From assembly GCF_963678635.1 (NCBI RefSeq), contig NC_087070.1, positions 21,499,461 through 21,563,460 on the forward strand: a DNA stretch of 64,000 nucleotides, read 5' to 3'. Under the pieces are notes generated by a model, which was given only the letters and a program-made list of their open reading frames with translations, did no database searches and had not been told where the DNA came from. Of this stretch, positions 1 to 12,700 are shown piece by piece. The position numbers were made by a program, and so were the translations under genes. The stretch is from Symsagittifera roscoffensis. Lineage: Eukaryota; Xenacoelomorpha; Acoela; Convolutidae. How positions within the stretch are numbered: the first letter of the stretch is position 1; every line of letters starts with the position of its first letter.

Positions 1-569
1 GAGAAACTCCGACATAAAAAGTGTCAAAGATTGGTATTTATGTGTAATTCATTAGAAAAGTTTGTTATCCTTTGATATAAAAGGTAACTTTTTAAAAAAA
101 TCAGATGTTTTGAGGATACTTTTTATAAAGTAAACTCAATCCGAAATCTTTTGGAAGAAGATACATGAAGCATAAAGCAACAACAGCTTTTAAGATCTAC
201 ATTTCATTATTTTTTTTAAACTATATAGAGTTTTCTTTTGCTTACTAAAAACCCGAAAATTACACAATTGTTCCAGTTTGCACCTTGATTTCCTTTGCTA
301 AATCAATTTTTTGAGACGCGCTCTTTTAGAAGTTTTTAGATTTTGTAGATGTTAAAAACTAGGTTCCCTTGCGTATTTCCGGAGGTTTTCAGAATATAAC
401 TAATATAGCTGCTCCTAATTTGTTCTTAAATTGTAAAAACACATTTACATTCTCATTTTTTACATATTTTTTTGAATGTTTTAACCAGCACCGATTCTTC
501 CTCATTTGGATATTTTTGAGAAAACTTCCCTCATAAATAAGAAGAAAAGCTATTTAATATTTATTTTGC
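1..569. other. AT-rich sequence without recognised feature
   Basis: No frame reads like a protein, and no structured repeat is evident. The sequence is T-rich and A-rich with short homopolymers. It could be intronic or intergenic. Confidence 0.5.
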
Positions 570-1480
570 AAGAAAAGTGATAGTTATTGACCCAAAAATT
601 GTAATTTTGCTGAAATAATTCACTGTATCAAGACAACCTTGAGGAAGACAATTACAATTTTTATCGTAATAATCAGACGGCGTCAATTCTAATTTCATCT
701 TTACCAGCAAGTTGTTTGTTCAATTGATACTATTTTCCTCCTAAATGCTCCAGTTCTGACTAAATTTTCTTGCGAAGTGTGTTCAATAGCGAAAACATGC
801 ATAAAGCAGAAAGCAAGAAAAACCTTAAAACATAGAGCATTTCTAAAGAAAATCATAAAAAATTGACTTCTTTTTCCAGAAAAGTGATAGTTATTGATCC
901 CATAAGTTGTATTTTTACTTAAAAAGTTTACTGTAGCACCTAACAAGGGAAACGTGAGGAAGACATTTACAATTTTATCATAATAGTCAGACGGTAACAG
1001 TTCTAATTTCATCTTTGCCAGCAAATTGTTCGTTCAATTGATACTATTTTCCTCCTAAATTCTCCAGTTCTGACTAAATTTTCTTGCAAAATGTGTTCAA
1101 TAGCGAAAACATGCATTAAGCAGAAAGAAGGAATAACCTTAAAGCATAAAGCATTTCTACAGAAAATCATGAAAAAATGACTATTTTTCCAGAAAAGTGA
1201 TAGATTTTTATCCCAAAAGTTGTATTTTTGCTTGAATAGTTTACTGTAGCACCTAAGAAGGAAAACTTGAGGAAGACATTTACAATTTTTATCAAAATCA
1301 TCAGACGGTATCAGTTCTAATTTCATCTCTGCTAGCAAATTATTCGTTCGATTGATACTAAATTCTCCAGTTCTGACTAAATTTTCTGGCAAAGTGTGTT
1401 CAATAGCGGAACCATGTATTAAGCCGAAAGTAAGAATAAACTTTAAGAATAGAACATTTCTACGGAAAATCGTGAAAATT
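570..1480. repeat. Tandem repeat, ~313-bp unit, about 2.9 copies
   Basis: The motif AGAAAAGTGATAG recurs near 573, 880 and 1192, and CAGACGG recurs at about 675, 988 and 1302, giving a period of about 313 bp. The units diverge by roughly 10-15 percent with small indels. The third copy lacks the TATTTTCCTCC segment. The minus-strand open frames of 107 and 127 codons here simply read the repeat and are not believed to be genes. Confidence 0.8.
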
Positions 1481-2789
1481 ATGTTGCAGAAGCAACAGAG
1501 AGATAATCATCAGTTATGAAGAAGATTTTGTTGAATTTGAACCAATATCGAATAAATTTTTGAGAAAAATTTATCTCATTTTTAGTCAATTGTAGCAATT
1601 AACTGCTCATTTTTCATCATTGAACTGAAATTCTGTACTATAAAGATGAATAACTTCTCTGAATTTGTAATTTTTGTACAAATTTGGGTTAATCATTGAG
1701 CAAAAATCTAGAATTTTTATAGAATATTGCTCTTAATGTTCATTTGTATTGAGAGTTCTATTTCAATTCTCCCTGAATTGGTCAAAAAATCAGTTAATTA
1801 TCCATTTAAAAGGTTGAAATGGAAATTTTTTGACAAATTTGAATAATTTTTATTTTACTTTCTTGAAAATTACCGTTATTTTCACTATCTTCCGCAAGTT
1901 TCAATTTCGATTCAGCTTTTATGAGCTTTCTTGTTAATGTTGAGAGCACTAAATAACCCGCTTTGTTACTCAAATAATGCTAAAATTTATCGTATTTCAA
2001 ATTTTTGTGTGAAAAATTTGGAAAAATCCATATTTCTATTGTGTCAACATGATACCAATTGAAATACAATTTGAGCTTAATTTTAAACTCTAAACGTATT
2101 TACTTTTTGTTCAATTAAATCAGAAGCAACAAAACACTAGCCAAAATTTTCAGATTTTTGCAGTTCTTTTCAAAAATTTGCAGTTTATTCCAAAAACTTT
2201 GAAATTTTTGCATTTTTTTCCGAAATTTTTGAAATTTTTGTATTTTTTCCCAAAAACTTGAATTTTTTTTGCAATTTTTTCCAAAAATTTGACTTTTTTC
2301 GAAGTTTCAGTAGGTTTCGGCATAAATTCAGGTAGATAGAAAATAGGATTATCCAATAAATTAGATCGAATTACAATAAAACTTTGTGTTTTAAAGTTTT
2401 TAAGAAAAATTTTCAATTTTTGTGACAAAAACTCCAAGTTTTTGCCCAAAAACTCTTACCATTGACTTACCATGTACAAGAAAACTGATGAAATAACCTT
2501 AATTTCACAACCTACACGTAATTAACCAGTATTAACTAACAATTAGATAATCCGAGCTATAATTTTTGCGAAAAAACTAGACATTTCCACACAAGCACCA
2601 AATTTTTTTTCAAAAAATATGATTTTTTTCTCGAAGTTTCGTTAGGTTTCAATATGGCTTTTAGATAGCTTTCTCGTTGAATCAAACCTATAAAACAATA
2701 ACCAAAACATCTAAACAGTAGAAGCTAGCTAAGAAACGCAAGTATCGGCAAAATCGAGCTCAAAAAACTCGGTTGCCAAAATTTTTTTG
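1481..2789. other. AT-rich non-coding stretch with short-period low complexity
   Basis: No gene is recognised. At about 2150-2450 there is a degenerate short-period run built on TTTTTGCANTTTTTTCCAAAAA. It creates a 99-codon K/F/N-rich minus frame that reads as low-complexity translation rather than protein. Confidence 0.5.
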
Positions 2790-3143
2790 AAACTTACCAT
2801 CTGAAACTTTACCATCTTACCATCTGAAACCTTACCATCTTAATACATAGGAAACCTATTCCCTATCTTAATACATAGGGAAATCTATTCCCTAATGAGT
2901 TCTTAATTACCTACAAAGAATTTCTTAGACATAGGGAAATCTATACATGGAAAATTCGGGCGCCGAAAATTTTTCTGAAACTTACCATCTTAGCATCTGA
3001 AACCTCGTATCTTAATACATTGGGAAACCTATTCCCTATCTTAATACATTGGGAAATCTATAGCCTATGTTAATACATAGGGTGAGGACCGGATACTCTA
3101 TAGCCTATGTTAATACATGGGGGTCCTCAGGCCCCCCCCCCCC
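2790..3143. repeat. Interrupted short repeats (CTTACCATCT and ACATAGGGAAA) ending in a C13-type run
   Basis: CTTACCATCT/CTGAAAC blocks alternate with TTAATACATAGGGAAAYCTATTCCCT blocks, each several times. AGGGAAA..TTCCCT gives each unit hairpin potential. The stretch ends at a C homopolymer (about 3131-3143). Confidence 0.6.
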
Positions 3144-3581
3144 TTGAACTGCCCCAACATATACTACTGATTTATACCCTAATGGATCGTTTAAGATGAC
3201 TTAATGTGAAACTAACGTTTTTGAGTTTTGAATTCATGCTAGATAAATTTTGACGGTGAAAGTCTAAATAGTCATCACGTTTTTTAAAACTCTATCCTAC
3301 AAAAATAAATAATCATCCCAAAAATTTCGTTTCTCCTTTTTTAATTGATTTCTGCCGGTAAACAGAAACAAAAAACATGTTAAGTTTTTGAAAAATCCTT
3401 GAGATAAAATTTGTTACAGAGTCAGTTTTTAAAAGAAAATTTGTGTAATGCTGCCAGGTATGTGGTTTCGGCCAGACACGCACCGTTTCCTCGTGGGACT
3501 TGCAGACTAATGTTTTTTGTCTTACAAATGAGTAGAACCGCTTTCCGTCGGTGTGCTCAGCAGTTGTTATCAATAAATCTT

Positions 3582-4120
3582 TAACAAGACTCCTCGTATC
3601 AAGACGAAGCCCTGAATGTTCCGACTGCATTTTAAGGTTTATGGAGCAGTAATAATTTTTAAAAATTCAATGAAATAAAACAAAATGAAAAAAAAAATTC
3701 TAAAATTTGAAATTTTTTTAAATAAAAATCATCCCCCCCCACACGCCATATAAAGTACAAAAGGATAGATTTCGCTCCTTGTAACAAATCAATTATGGCA
3801 AACAAACTTCTTTTAACCAATTTGGAACGATTTCTAAGACGGATTAACTCTCCGCTTACGCGTTAATAGCGCGAAATATATCGCGCGTTAATTGTCCCAA
3901 TTTGGCCAAAATGGCAATCTTTAAACCCCCATAATTTTACATAAAATGATCACAGGTAAAATATCTTTTCAAATTTAAGCTCAGGACAACAGTACCTTTC
4001 GAATGATATAAAAAAATCCGTCAAAAATGGCTAGTTAAAAAGTCGAATTTTGTCTGAAGAAAAAAAAACCCACCCCGAGCACAAATATTCCGTTACTTTC
4101 GTATCGAAAGTCGGAACAAT
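3582..4120 (-). mobile_element. Copy a of the ~540-bp TTGTTCCGAC dispersed repeat family
   Basis: Read on the minus strand it starts TTGTTCCGACTTTCGATACG, holds the central palindromic block TTAACGCGCGATATATTTCG, and ends with the hairpin CAGGGCTTCGTCTTG-like arm followed by ATACGAGGAGTCTTGTT. At least eleven related copies or fragments lie in the window in both orientations. No coding capacity is seen, so it looks like a non-autonomous element. The 105-codon minus frame at 3313-3630 overlaps its end and is not a gene. Confidence 0.75.
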
Positions 4121-4329
4121 AAACTTTAGGATGCCTTCTCCAATGCCCCAGGCTTTCCACGGCAATTAATCGAAGATGACTGGTCCAACAAGTTTTGTTC
4201 TCAGCATCATTGGCAACTGTTCGTGAGCTTCTAATCTCTGGTGTGATTTTGCTAATCGATTAACACGTAAAATCCCCTGCAATTACTTATTTTGGTTCAA
4301 AGAGTCTACCGCTCTCCTGAATAAAACAA

Positions 4330-5060
4330 AGAACTAGCAGAGACGATATCTTCTTGTTGTAAACAGGAGATGTCCAGCTGCTCTGTTTGACGAAGCTGTC
4401 ATGGAAGTAAAGGCATAATCAACTTGGTTCAGCCAGATGTCGACGGCTGAAGCGAAAGTATGAATGGCACACTGGACGTGCAAGGCGACAAACAACTGCT
4501 TTGTGGAGACGAAGGAAGATAGGAAGGCCCTTGCCGCAAAATAACAATGTCTGTGGGCTATATCCGCCCATTCTTGATGGCATTGTAATTTATGACCATG
4601 CCCTTTTTCAAATACTGACGTTGGTAACCTTCTCAAATTCAGTACGATTAGTTTCGGAGACACCGCCAAACTTCTTGGGAAACTAGAAACAAGTTGAAAA
4701 CCTGAAAATGCACCTCAACTTCACAATTGAGAAGCATTTCTTCAGCAGGTAGAACGCTTCTTGTGACGAAAAAAAAAGATAAGGACATTGCATAACTTCT
4801 TCAACTCGTGATATTTCTGCGCAAGAACTACACCAACGGCGGAATGGTAGCCGGAAACTTAACCACTTCCAGACCAAAGGCCCCAGTAGACACTCATTAA
4901 AATTTTCACTTTACGCATTGTGATATGGTTTGCGTGAATTCTGTTACCAATCCAACAAAAGAGAGCTTGCCACGAGGTTTGCTCACTGTGGTCTTGAAAT
5001 GTGTTCATATCTGGCAGTGGAAAACTTTTGATACACGCATTTTTTGAACGCTGATGCAAC
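4330..5060 (-). pseudogene. Possible decayed coding sequence (unrecognised)
   Basis: This block is less AT-rich than its surroundings. All three minus-strand frames contain protein-like stretches, for example a 111-codon frame at 4334-4669 with CHQEWADIAHRHCYFAARAF, but no frame is continuous and no family is recognised. It may be a fragment of an old transposase or host exon, or chance. Confidence is low. Confidence 0.2.
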
Positions 5061-5822
5061 TTAGATCTTTTTAAAAATTAGCCAGGCTGGAAACGCTAAA
5101 TTCATGTAAATGTATCAAGGACTTCGATTTGAGCTTTAAAGTGGTATAAAAAATTTTGAAAAAATTTTCAACGGATACAAAACCCAAAATTTACCGATCT
5201 CTAGTTACACTTTGATTCTCATTTGCTTAAATGCCTGATCATATCTATTGAGTTTTGAGTTTAATAGAACTTTTTGCTGAGTCGTCTCGCATTCATTGCT
5301 GACATTAAATGTTAGGTTTAGTGCTACAACATCAGCGGAAACTCGCTGTATCACCTCCGAAAATTTACTCCACGAAAAACGCGGAGCGACAAGCAACTGC
5401 ACACCAATACCAGAATGAATTACGAACGATCAAGTCTTTTCGAAATTGACTTTTCTCTGCCTTAAAGAAGGATAACCGGGCACTGTATAACTATAATCGA
5501 ATGCTGCATCTCATGATTTCAGATGAAGGAAAAAGAAAACCAGAAAAAATATCAGCCAAAACAAAACGGAAAAGAATAGAACATTCTTTCCATTTCCATT
5601 CCCAACTTTTCAATTTCTTGACTTTATTGGATTCCGCTTGTTTTTTTTTAACGATAAACGGTTAAATATGGCTTAAAACTGCGGCAGAAGCACCGGTAAT
5701 TGAAACAGAATTCATATCAAAACTGACGTAGAGTTGAATTGAGTTACATCATAATTGAGAAATTGTTGTATTACATCATAATTGCGAAACCTCGAAATCC
5801 TTTGCGCAGTTGGGTTCTAAAG
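5061..5822. other. No feature recognised
   Basis: AT-rich sequence with only short chance frames. It ends at the left target duplication of the MITE that follows. Confidence 0.4.
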
Positions 5823-5830
5823 CTCCTTAA

Positions 5831-6219
5831 CAGGCGCGGATCTAGGAATTTTTCGAAGGGGGGCAGATTTTCAAAAAAATTGAAAATTTTGCCGACCTTT
5901 TTTTTATGTCGACCAAATTGATTTTCTGAGCTCTCCCAAACCCCTATGAAGACGCAAATTTAATCAAATTTTGTGCGCCGCAGTCAAATTTTTGAAAAAA
6001 GGCGTTTTTAAGCACTTTATGGAGAATTTCGACCAAAAAATTGCGTTTTTTCGGAGCGGGATCCCCCCCCCTTAAAATTAGATAGGCGCCTTTAGAAAAA
6101 CTTTAAGGGTCCGTCACCAAGTATGGATATCTCAAAATAGTACAAAGGGGTGGAATCCCTGAGGAGTGAGGAGGGGGTGTCCGCACGGTCGCCAGCACCC
6201 CTTCCCAAATCCGCCACTG
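5831..6219. mobile_element. hAT-type MITE, 389 bp, with perfect 8-bp target duplication
   Basis: The left end is CAGGCGCGGATCTAGG and the right end reads CAGTGGCGGATTTGGG on the opposite strand, so they are imperfect terminal inverted repeats. The element is flanked by the identical 8-mer CTCCTTAA at 5823-5830 and 6220-6227. An 8-bp duplication fitting nTnnnnAn is typical of the hAT superfamily. There is no transposase, so it is non-autonomous. Relatives lie at 20.4, 29.5, 31.2 and 33.9 kb. Confidence 0.88.
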
Positions 6220-6227
6220 CTCCTTAA

Positions 6228-6705
6228 CATTAGCTACTGAACTTGACTTTGACGGTTGGTTATTTGAAAAGATAACACCAGTAACTGCAGCTGACAAAAA
6301 TTTTTAAATTATTCTGTGGATCAATAAAATTCTGCATATAAATTTCCCCGATCTTCGCAATTTGATTGCTCAAAAATAAATACTTGCGGAGTTTTTAACA
6401 GACCGCTGGCTCAATTATTGCTTTGAGATTATGACACTTTTTTAAAATCTAGTTGGGAAATTTTTGTTTTCGATAAAGAACGTCTTAAGCAGGAGTTTCT
6501 GCAGCCTAGAGAAAATCTTTTTGAGACTCAAATCCACAATCCACTCTTCACCAGCACAAAAACCTGGAGGTCTCCTTGATATAGACAGAGAGAAAACGAC
6601 AATCAGTCAGATTAACCAAAAAAATTTACTCTGATAGGCTTCGTTTACAAACGGATCTATCTACCAAAAGGACAATTAACATGCAGCCGCTCTGAAAAAA
6701 ACTTT
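6228..6705. other. Non-repetitive spacer before the satellite array
   Basis: No gene or repeat is recognised between the MITE and the array. Confidence 0.4.
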
Positions 6706-9700
6706 AAGTCGACAAGACGTCTGAAAAAAAAGATGTTATTTTGCGACATCAAAAAAACAAATCAAACCAAACTACGCAAATCAAGATGTTCTCAAACACA
6801 TAAAGAGTGGCAAAAGGAGACAATGATCAGAAGCGTACTGACGTTGAAATAAGAAATCCGAAAGAATGGCAATTTAGGTCGACAAGACGTCTGAAAAAAA
6901 AAGATGTTATTTTGCGACATCAGAAAAAGGACATCAAAAAAACAAATCAAACCAAACTACGCATATCAAGATGTTCTCAAACACGTAAAGAGTGGCAAAA
7001 GGAGACAATGATCAGAAGCGTACTGACTTTGAAATAAGAAATCCGAAAGAATGGCAATTTAGGTCGACAAGACGTCTGAAAAAAAAAGATGTTATTTTGC
7101 GACATCAGAAAAAGGACATCAAAAAAACAAATCAAACCAAACTACGCATATCAAGATGTTCTCAAACACATAAAGAGTGGCAAAAGGAGACAATGATCAG
7201 AAGCGTACTGACGTTGAAATAAGAAATTCGAAAGAATGGCAATTTAGGTCGACAAGACGTCTGAAAAAAAAGATGTTATTTTGCGACATCAGAAAAAGGA
7301 CATCAAAAAAACAAATCAAACCAAACTACGCATATCAAGATGTTCTCAAACACATAAAGAGTGGCAAAAGGAGACAATGATCAGAAGCGTACTGACGTTG
7401 AAATAAGAAATCCGAAAGAATGGCAATTTAGGTCGACAAGACGTCTGGAAAAAAAAATGTTATTTTGCGACATCAGAAAAAGGACATCAAAAAAACAAAT
7501 CAAACCAAACTACGCATATCAAGATGTTCTCAAACACATAAAGAGTGGCAAAAGGAGACAATGATCAGAAGCGTACTGACGTTGAAATAAGAAATCCGAA
7601 AGAATGGCAATTTAGGTCGACAAGACGTCTGAAAAAAAAAGATGTTATTTTGCGACATCAGAAAAAGGACATCAAAAAAACAAATCAAACCAAACTACGC
7701 ATATCAACATGTTCTCAAACACATAAAGAGTGGCAAAAGGAGACAATGATCAGAAGCGTACTGACGTTGAAATAAGAAATCCGAAAGAATGGCAATTTAG
7801 GTCGACAAGACGTCTGAAAAAAAAAGATGTTATTTTGCGACATCAGAAAAAGGACATCAAAAAAACAAATCAAACCAAACTACGCATATCAACATGTTCT
7901 CAAACACATAAAGAGTGGCAAAAGGAGACAATGATCAGAAGCGTACTGACGTTGAAATAAGAAATCCGAAAGAATGGCAATTTAGGTCGACAAGACGTCT
8001 GAAAAAAAAAAGATGTTATTTTGCGACATCAGAAAAAGGACATCAAAAAAACAAATCAAACCAAACTACGCATATCAAGATGTTCTCAAAACATAAAAAG
8101 TGGCAAAAGGAGACAATGATCAGAAGCGTACTGACGTTGAAATAAGAAATCCGAAAGAATGGCAATTTATCGACAAGACGTCTGAAAAAAAAAGATGTTA
8201 TTTTGCGACATCAGAAAAAGGACATCAAAAAAACAAATCAAACCAAACTACGCATATCAAGATGTTCTCAAAACATAAAGAGTGGCAAAAGGAGACAATG
8301 ATCAGAAGCGTACTGACGTTGAAATAAGAAATCCGAAAGAATGGCAATTTAGGTCGACAAGACGTCTGAAAAAAAAAAGATGTTATTTTGCGACATCAGA
8401 AAAAGGACATCAAAAAAACAAATCAAACCAAACTACGCATATCAAGATGTTCTCAAAACATAAAGAGTGGCAAAAGGAGACAATGATCAGAAGCGTACTG
8501 ACGTTGAAATAAGAAATCCGAAAGAATGGCAATTTATCGACAAGACGTCTGAAAAAAAAAGATGTTATTTTGCGACATCAGAAAAAGGACATCAAAAAAA
8601 CAAATCAAACCAAACTACGCATATCAAGATGTTCTCAAACACATAAAGAGTGGCAAAAGGAGACAATGATCAGAAGCGTACTGACGTTGAAATAAGAAAT
8701 CCGAAAGAATGGCAATTTAGGTCGACAAGACGTCTGAAAAAAAAGATGTTATTTTGCGACATCAGAAAAAGGACATCAAAAAAACAAATCGAACCAAACT
8801 ACGCATATCAAGTTGTTCTCAAACACATTAAAAGTGGCAAAAGGAGACAATGATCAGAAGCGTACTGACGTTGAAATAAGAAATCCGAAAGAATGGCAAT
8901 TTAGGTCGACAAGACGTCTGAAAAAAAAGATGTTATTTTGCGACATCAGAAAAAGGACATCAAAAAAACAAATCAAACCAAACTACGCATATCAAGATGT
9001 TCTCAAACACATAAAGAGTGGCAAAAGGAGACAATGATCAGAAGCGTACTGACGTTGAAATAAGAAATTCGAAAGAATGGCAATTTAGGTCGACAAGACG
9101 TCTGAAAAAAAAGATGTTATTTTGCGACATCAGTAAAAGGACATCAAAAAAACAAATCAAACCAAACTACGCATATCAAGATGTTCTCAAACACATAAAG
9201 AGTGGCAAAAGGAGACAATGATCAGAAGCGTACTGACGTTGAAATTAGAAATCCGAAAGAATGGCAATTTATCGACAAGACGTCTGAAAAAAAAAGATGT
9301 TATTTTGCGACATCAGAAAAAGGATATCAAAAAAACAAATCAAACCAAACTACGCATATCAAGATGTTCTCAAACACATAAAGAGTGGCAAAAGGAGACA
9401 ATGATCAGAAGCGTACTGACGTTGAAATAAGAAATCCGAAAGAATGGCAATTTAGGTCGATAAGACGTCTGGAAAAAAAATGTTATTTTGCGACATCAGA
9501 AAAAGGACATCAAAAAAACAAATCGAACCAAACTACGCATATCAAGTTGTTCTCAAACACATTAAAAGTGGCAAAAGGAGACAATGATCAGAAGCGTACT
9601 GACGTTGAAATAAGAAATTCGAAAGAATGGCAATTTAGGTCGACAAGACGTCTGGAAAAAAAAATGTTATTTTGCGACATCAGAAAAAGGACATCAAAAA

Positions 9701-12700
9701 AACAAATCAAACCAAACTACGCATATCAAGTTGTTCTCAAACACATAAAGAGTGGCAAAAGGAGACAATGATCAGAAGCGTACTGACGTTGAAATAAGAA
9801 ATCCGAAAGAATGGCGATTTAGGTCGACAAGACGTCTGAAAAAAAAGATGTTATTTTGCGACATCAGAAAAAGGACATCAAAAAAACAAATCAAACCAAA
9901 CTACGCATATCAAGATGTTCTCAAACACATAAAGAGTGGCAAAAGGAGACAATGATCAGAAGCGTACTGACGTTGAAATAAGAAATCCGAAAGAATGGCA
10001 ATTTAGGTCGACAAGACGTCTGAAAAAAAAAGATGTTATTTTGCGACATCAGAAAAAGGACATCAAAAAAACAAATCAAACCAAACTACGCATATCAAGA
10101 TGTTCTCAAACACGTAAAGAGTGGCAAAAGGAGACAATGATCAGAAGTGTACTGACTTTGAAATAAGAAATCCGAAAGAATGGCAATTTAGGTCGACAAG
10201 ACGTCTGAAAAAAAAGATGTTAGTTTGCGACATCAGAAAAAGGACATCAAAAAAACAAATCAAACCAAACTACGCATATCAAGTTGTTCTCAAACACATA
10301 AAGAGTGGCAAAAGGAGAAAATGATCAGAAGCGTACTGACGTTGAAATAAGAAATCCGAAAGAATGGCAATTTAGGTCGACAAGACGTCTGAAAAAAAAG
10401 ATGTTATTTTGCGACATCAGAAAAAGGACATCAAAAAAACAAATCAAACCAAACTACGCATATCAAGTTGTTCTCAAACACATAAAGAGTGGCAAAAGGA
10501 GACAATGATCAGAAGCGTACTGACGTTGAAATTAGAAATCCGAAAGAATGGCAATTTATCGACAAGACGTCTGAAAAAAAAAGATGTTATTTTGCGACAT
10601 CAGAAAAAGGACATCAAAAAAACAAATCAAACCAAACTACGCATATCAAGATGTTCTCAAACACATAAAGAGTGGCAAAAAGAGACAATGATCAGAAGCG
10701 TACTGACGTTGAAATAAGAAATCCGAAAGAATGGCAATTTAGGTCGACAAGACGTCTGAAAAAAAAGATGTTATTTTGCGACATCAGAAAAAGGACATCA
10801 AAAAAAACAAATCAAACCAAACTACGCATATCAAGTTGTTCTCAAACACATAAAGAGTGGCAAAAGGAGACAATGATCAGAAGCGTACTGACGTTGAAAT
10901 AAGAAATCCGAAAGAATGGCAATTTAGGTCGACAAGACGTCTGAAAAAAAAGATGTTATTTTGCGACATCAGAAAAAGGACATCAAAAAAACAAATCAAA
11001 CCAAACTACGCATATCAAGTTGTTCTCAAACACATTAAAAGTGGCAAAAGGAGACAATGATCAGAAGCGTACTGACGTTGAAATAAGAAATCCGAAAGAA
11101 TGGCAATTTAGGTCGACAAGACGTCTGAAAAAAAAAGATGTTATTTTGCGACATCAGAAAAAGGACATCAAAAAAACAAATCAAACCAAACTACGCATAT
11201 CAAGTTGTTCTCAAACACATAAAGAGTGGCAAAAGGAGACAATGATCAGAAGCGTACTGACGTTGAAATAAGAAATCCGACAGAATGGCGATTTAGGTCG
11301 ACAAGACGTCTGAAAAAAAAGATGTTATTTTGCGACATCAGAAAAAGGACATCAAAAAAACAAATCAAACCAAACTACGCATATCAAGATGTGCTCAAAC
11401 ACATAAAGAGTGGCAAAAGGAGACAATGATCAGAAGCGTACTGACGTTGAAATAAGAAATCCGAAAGAATGGCAATTTAGGTCGACAAGACGTCTGAAAA
11501 AAAAGATGTTATTTTTCGACATCAGAAAAAGGACATCAAAAAAACAAATCAAACCAAACTACGCATATCAAGTTGTTCTCAAACACATAAAGAGTGGCAA
11601 AGGGAGACAATGATCAGAAGCGTACTGACGTTGAAATTAGAAATCCGAAAGAATGGCAATTTATCGACAAGACGTCTGAAAAAAAAGATGTTAATTTGCG
11701 ACATCAGAAAAAGGACATCAAAAAAACAAATCAAACCAAACTACGCATATCAAGATGTTCTCAAACACATAAAGAGTGGCAAAAGGAGACAATGATCAGA
11801 AGCGTACTGACGTTGAAATAAGAAATCCGAAAGAATGGCAATTTAGGTCGACAAGACGTCTGGAAAAAAAAATGTTATTTTGCGACATCAGAAAAAGGAC
11901 ATCAAAAAAACAAATCGAACCAAACTACGCATATCAAGTTGTTCTCAAACACATTAAAAGTGGCAAAAGGAGACAATGATCAGAAGCGTACTGACGTTGA
12001 AATAAGAAATCCGAAAGAATGGCAATTTAGGTCGACAAGACGTCTGAAAAAAAAGATGTTATTTTGCGACATCAGAAAAAGGACATCAAAAAAACAAATC
12101 AAACCAAACTACGCATATCAAGTTGTTCTCAAACACATAAAGAGTGGCAAAAGGAGACAATGATCAGAAGCGTACTGACGTTGAAATAAGAAATCCGAAA
12201 GAATGGCGATTTAGGTCGACAAGACGTCTGAAAAAAAAGATGTTATTTTGCGACATCAGAAAAAGGACATCAAAAAAACAAATCAAACCAAACTACGCAT
12301 ATCAAGATGTTCTCAAACACATAAAAAGTGTCAAAAGGAGACAATGATCAGAAGCGTACTGACGTTGAAATAAGAAATCCGAAAGAATGGCAATTTAGGT
12401 CGACAAGACGTCTGAAAAAAAAAGATGTTATTTTGCGACATCAGAAAAAGGACATCAAAAAAACAAATCAAACCAAACTACGCATATCAAGATGTTCTCA
12501 AACACATAAAGAGTGGCAAACGGAGAAAATGATCAGAAGCGTACTGACGTTGAAATAAGAAATCCGAAAGAATGACAATTTAGGTCGACAAGACGTCTGA
12601 AAAAAAAAAGATGTTATTTTGCGACATCAGAAAAAGGACATCAAAAAACAAATCAAACCAAACTACGCATATCAAGTTGTTCTCAAACACATTAAAAGTG

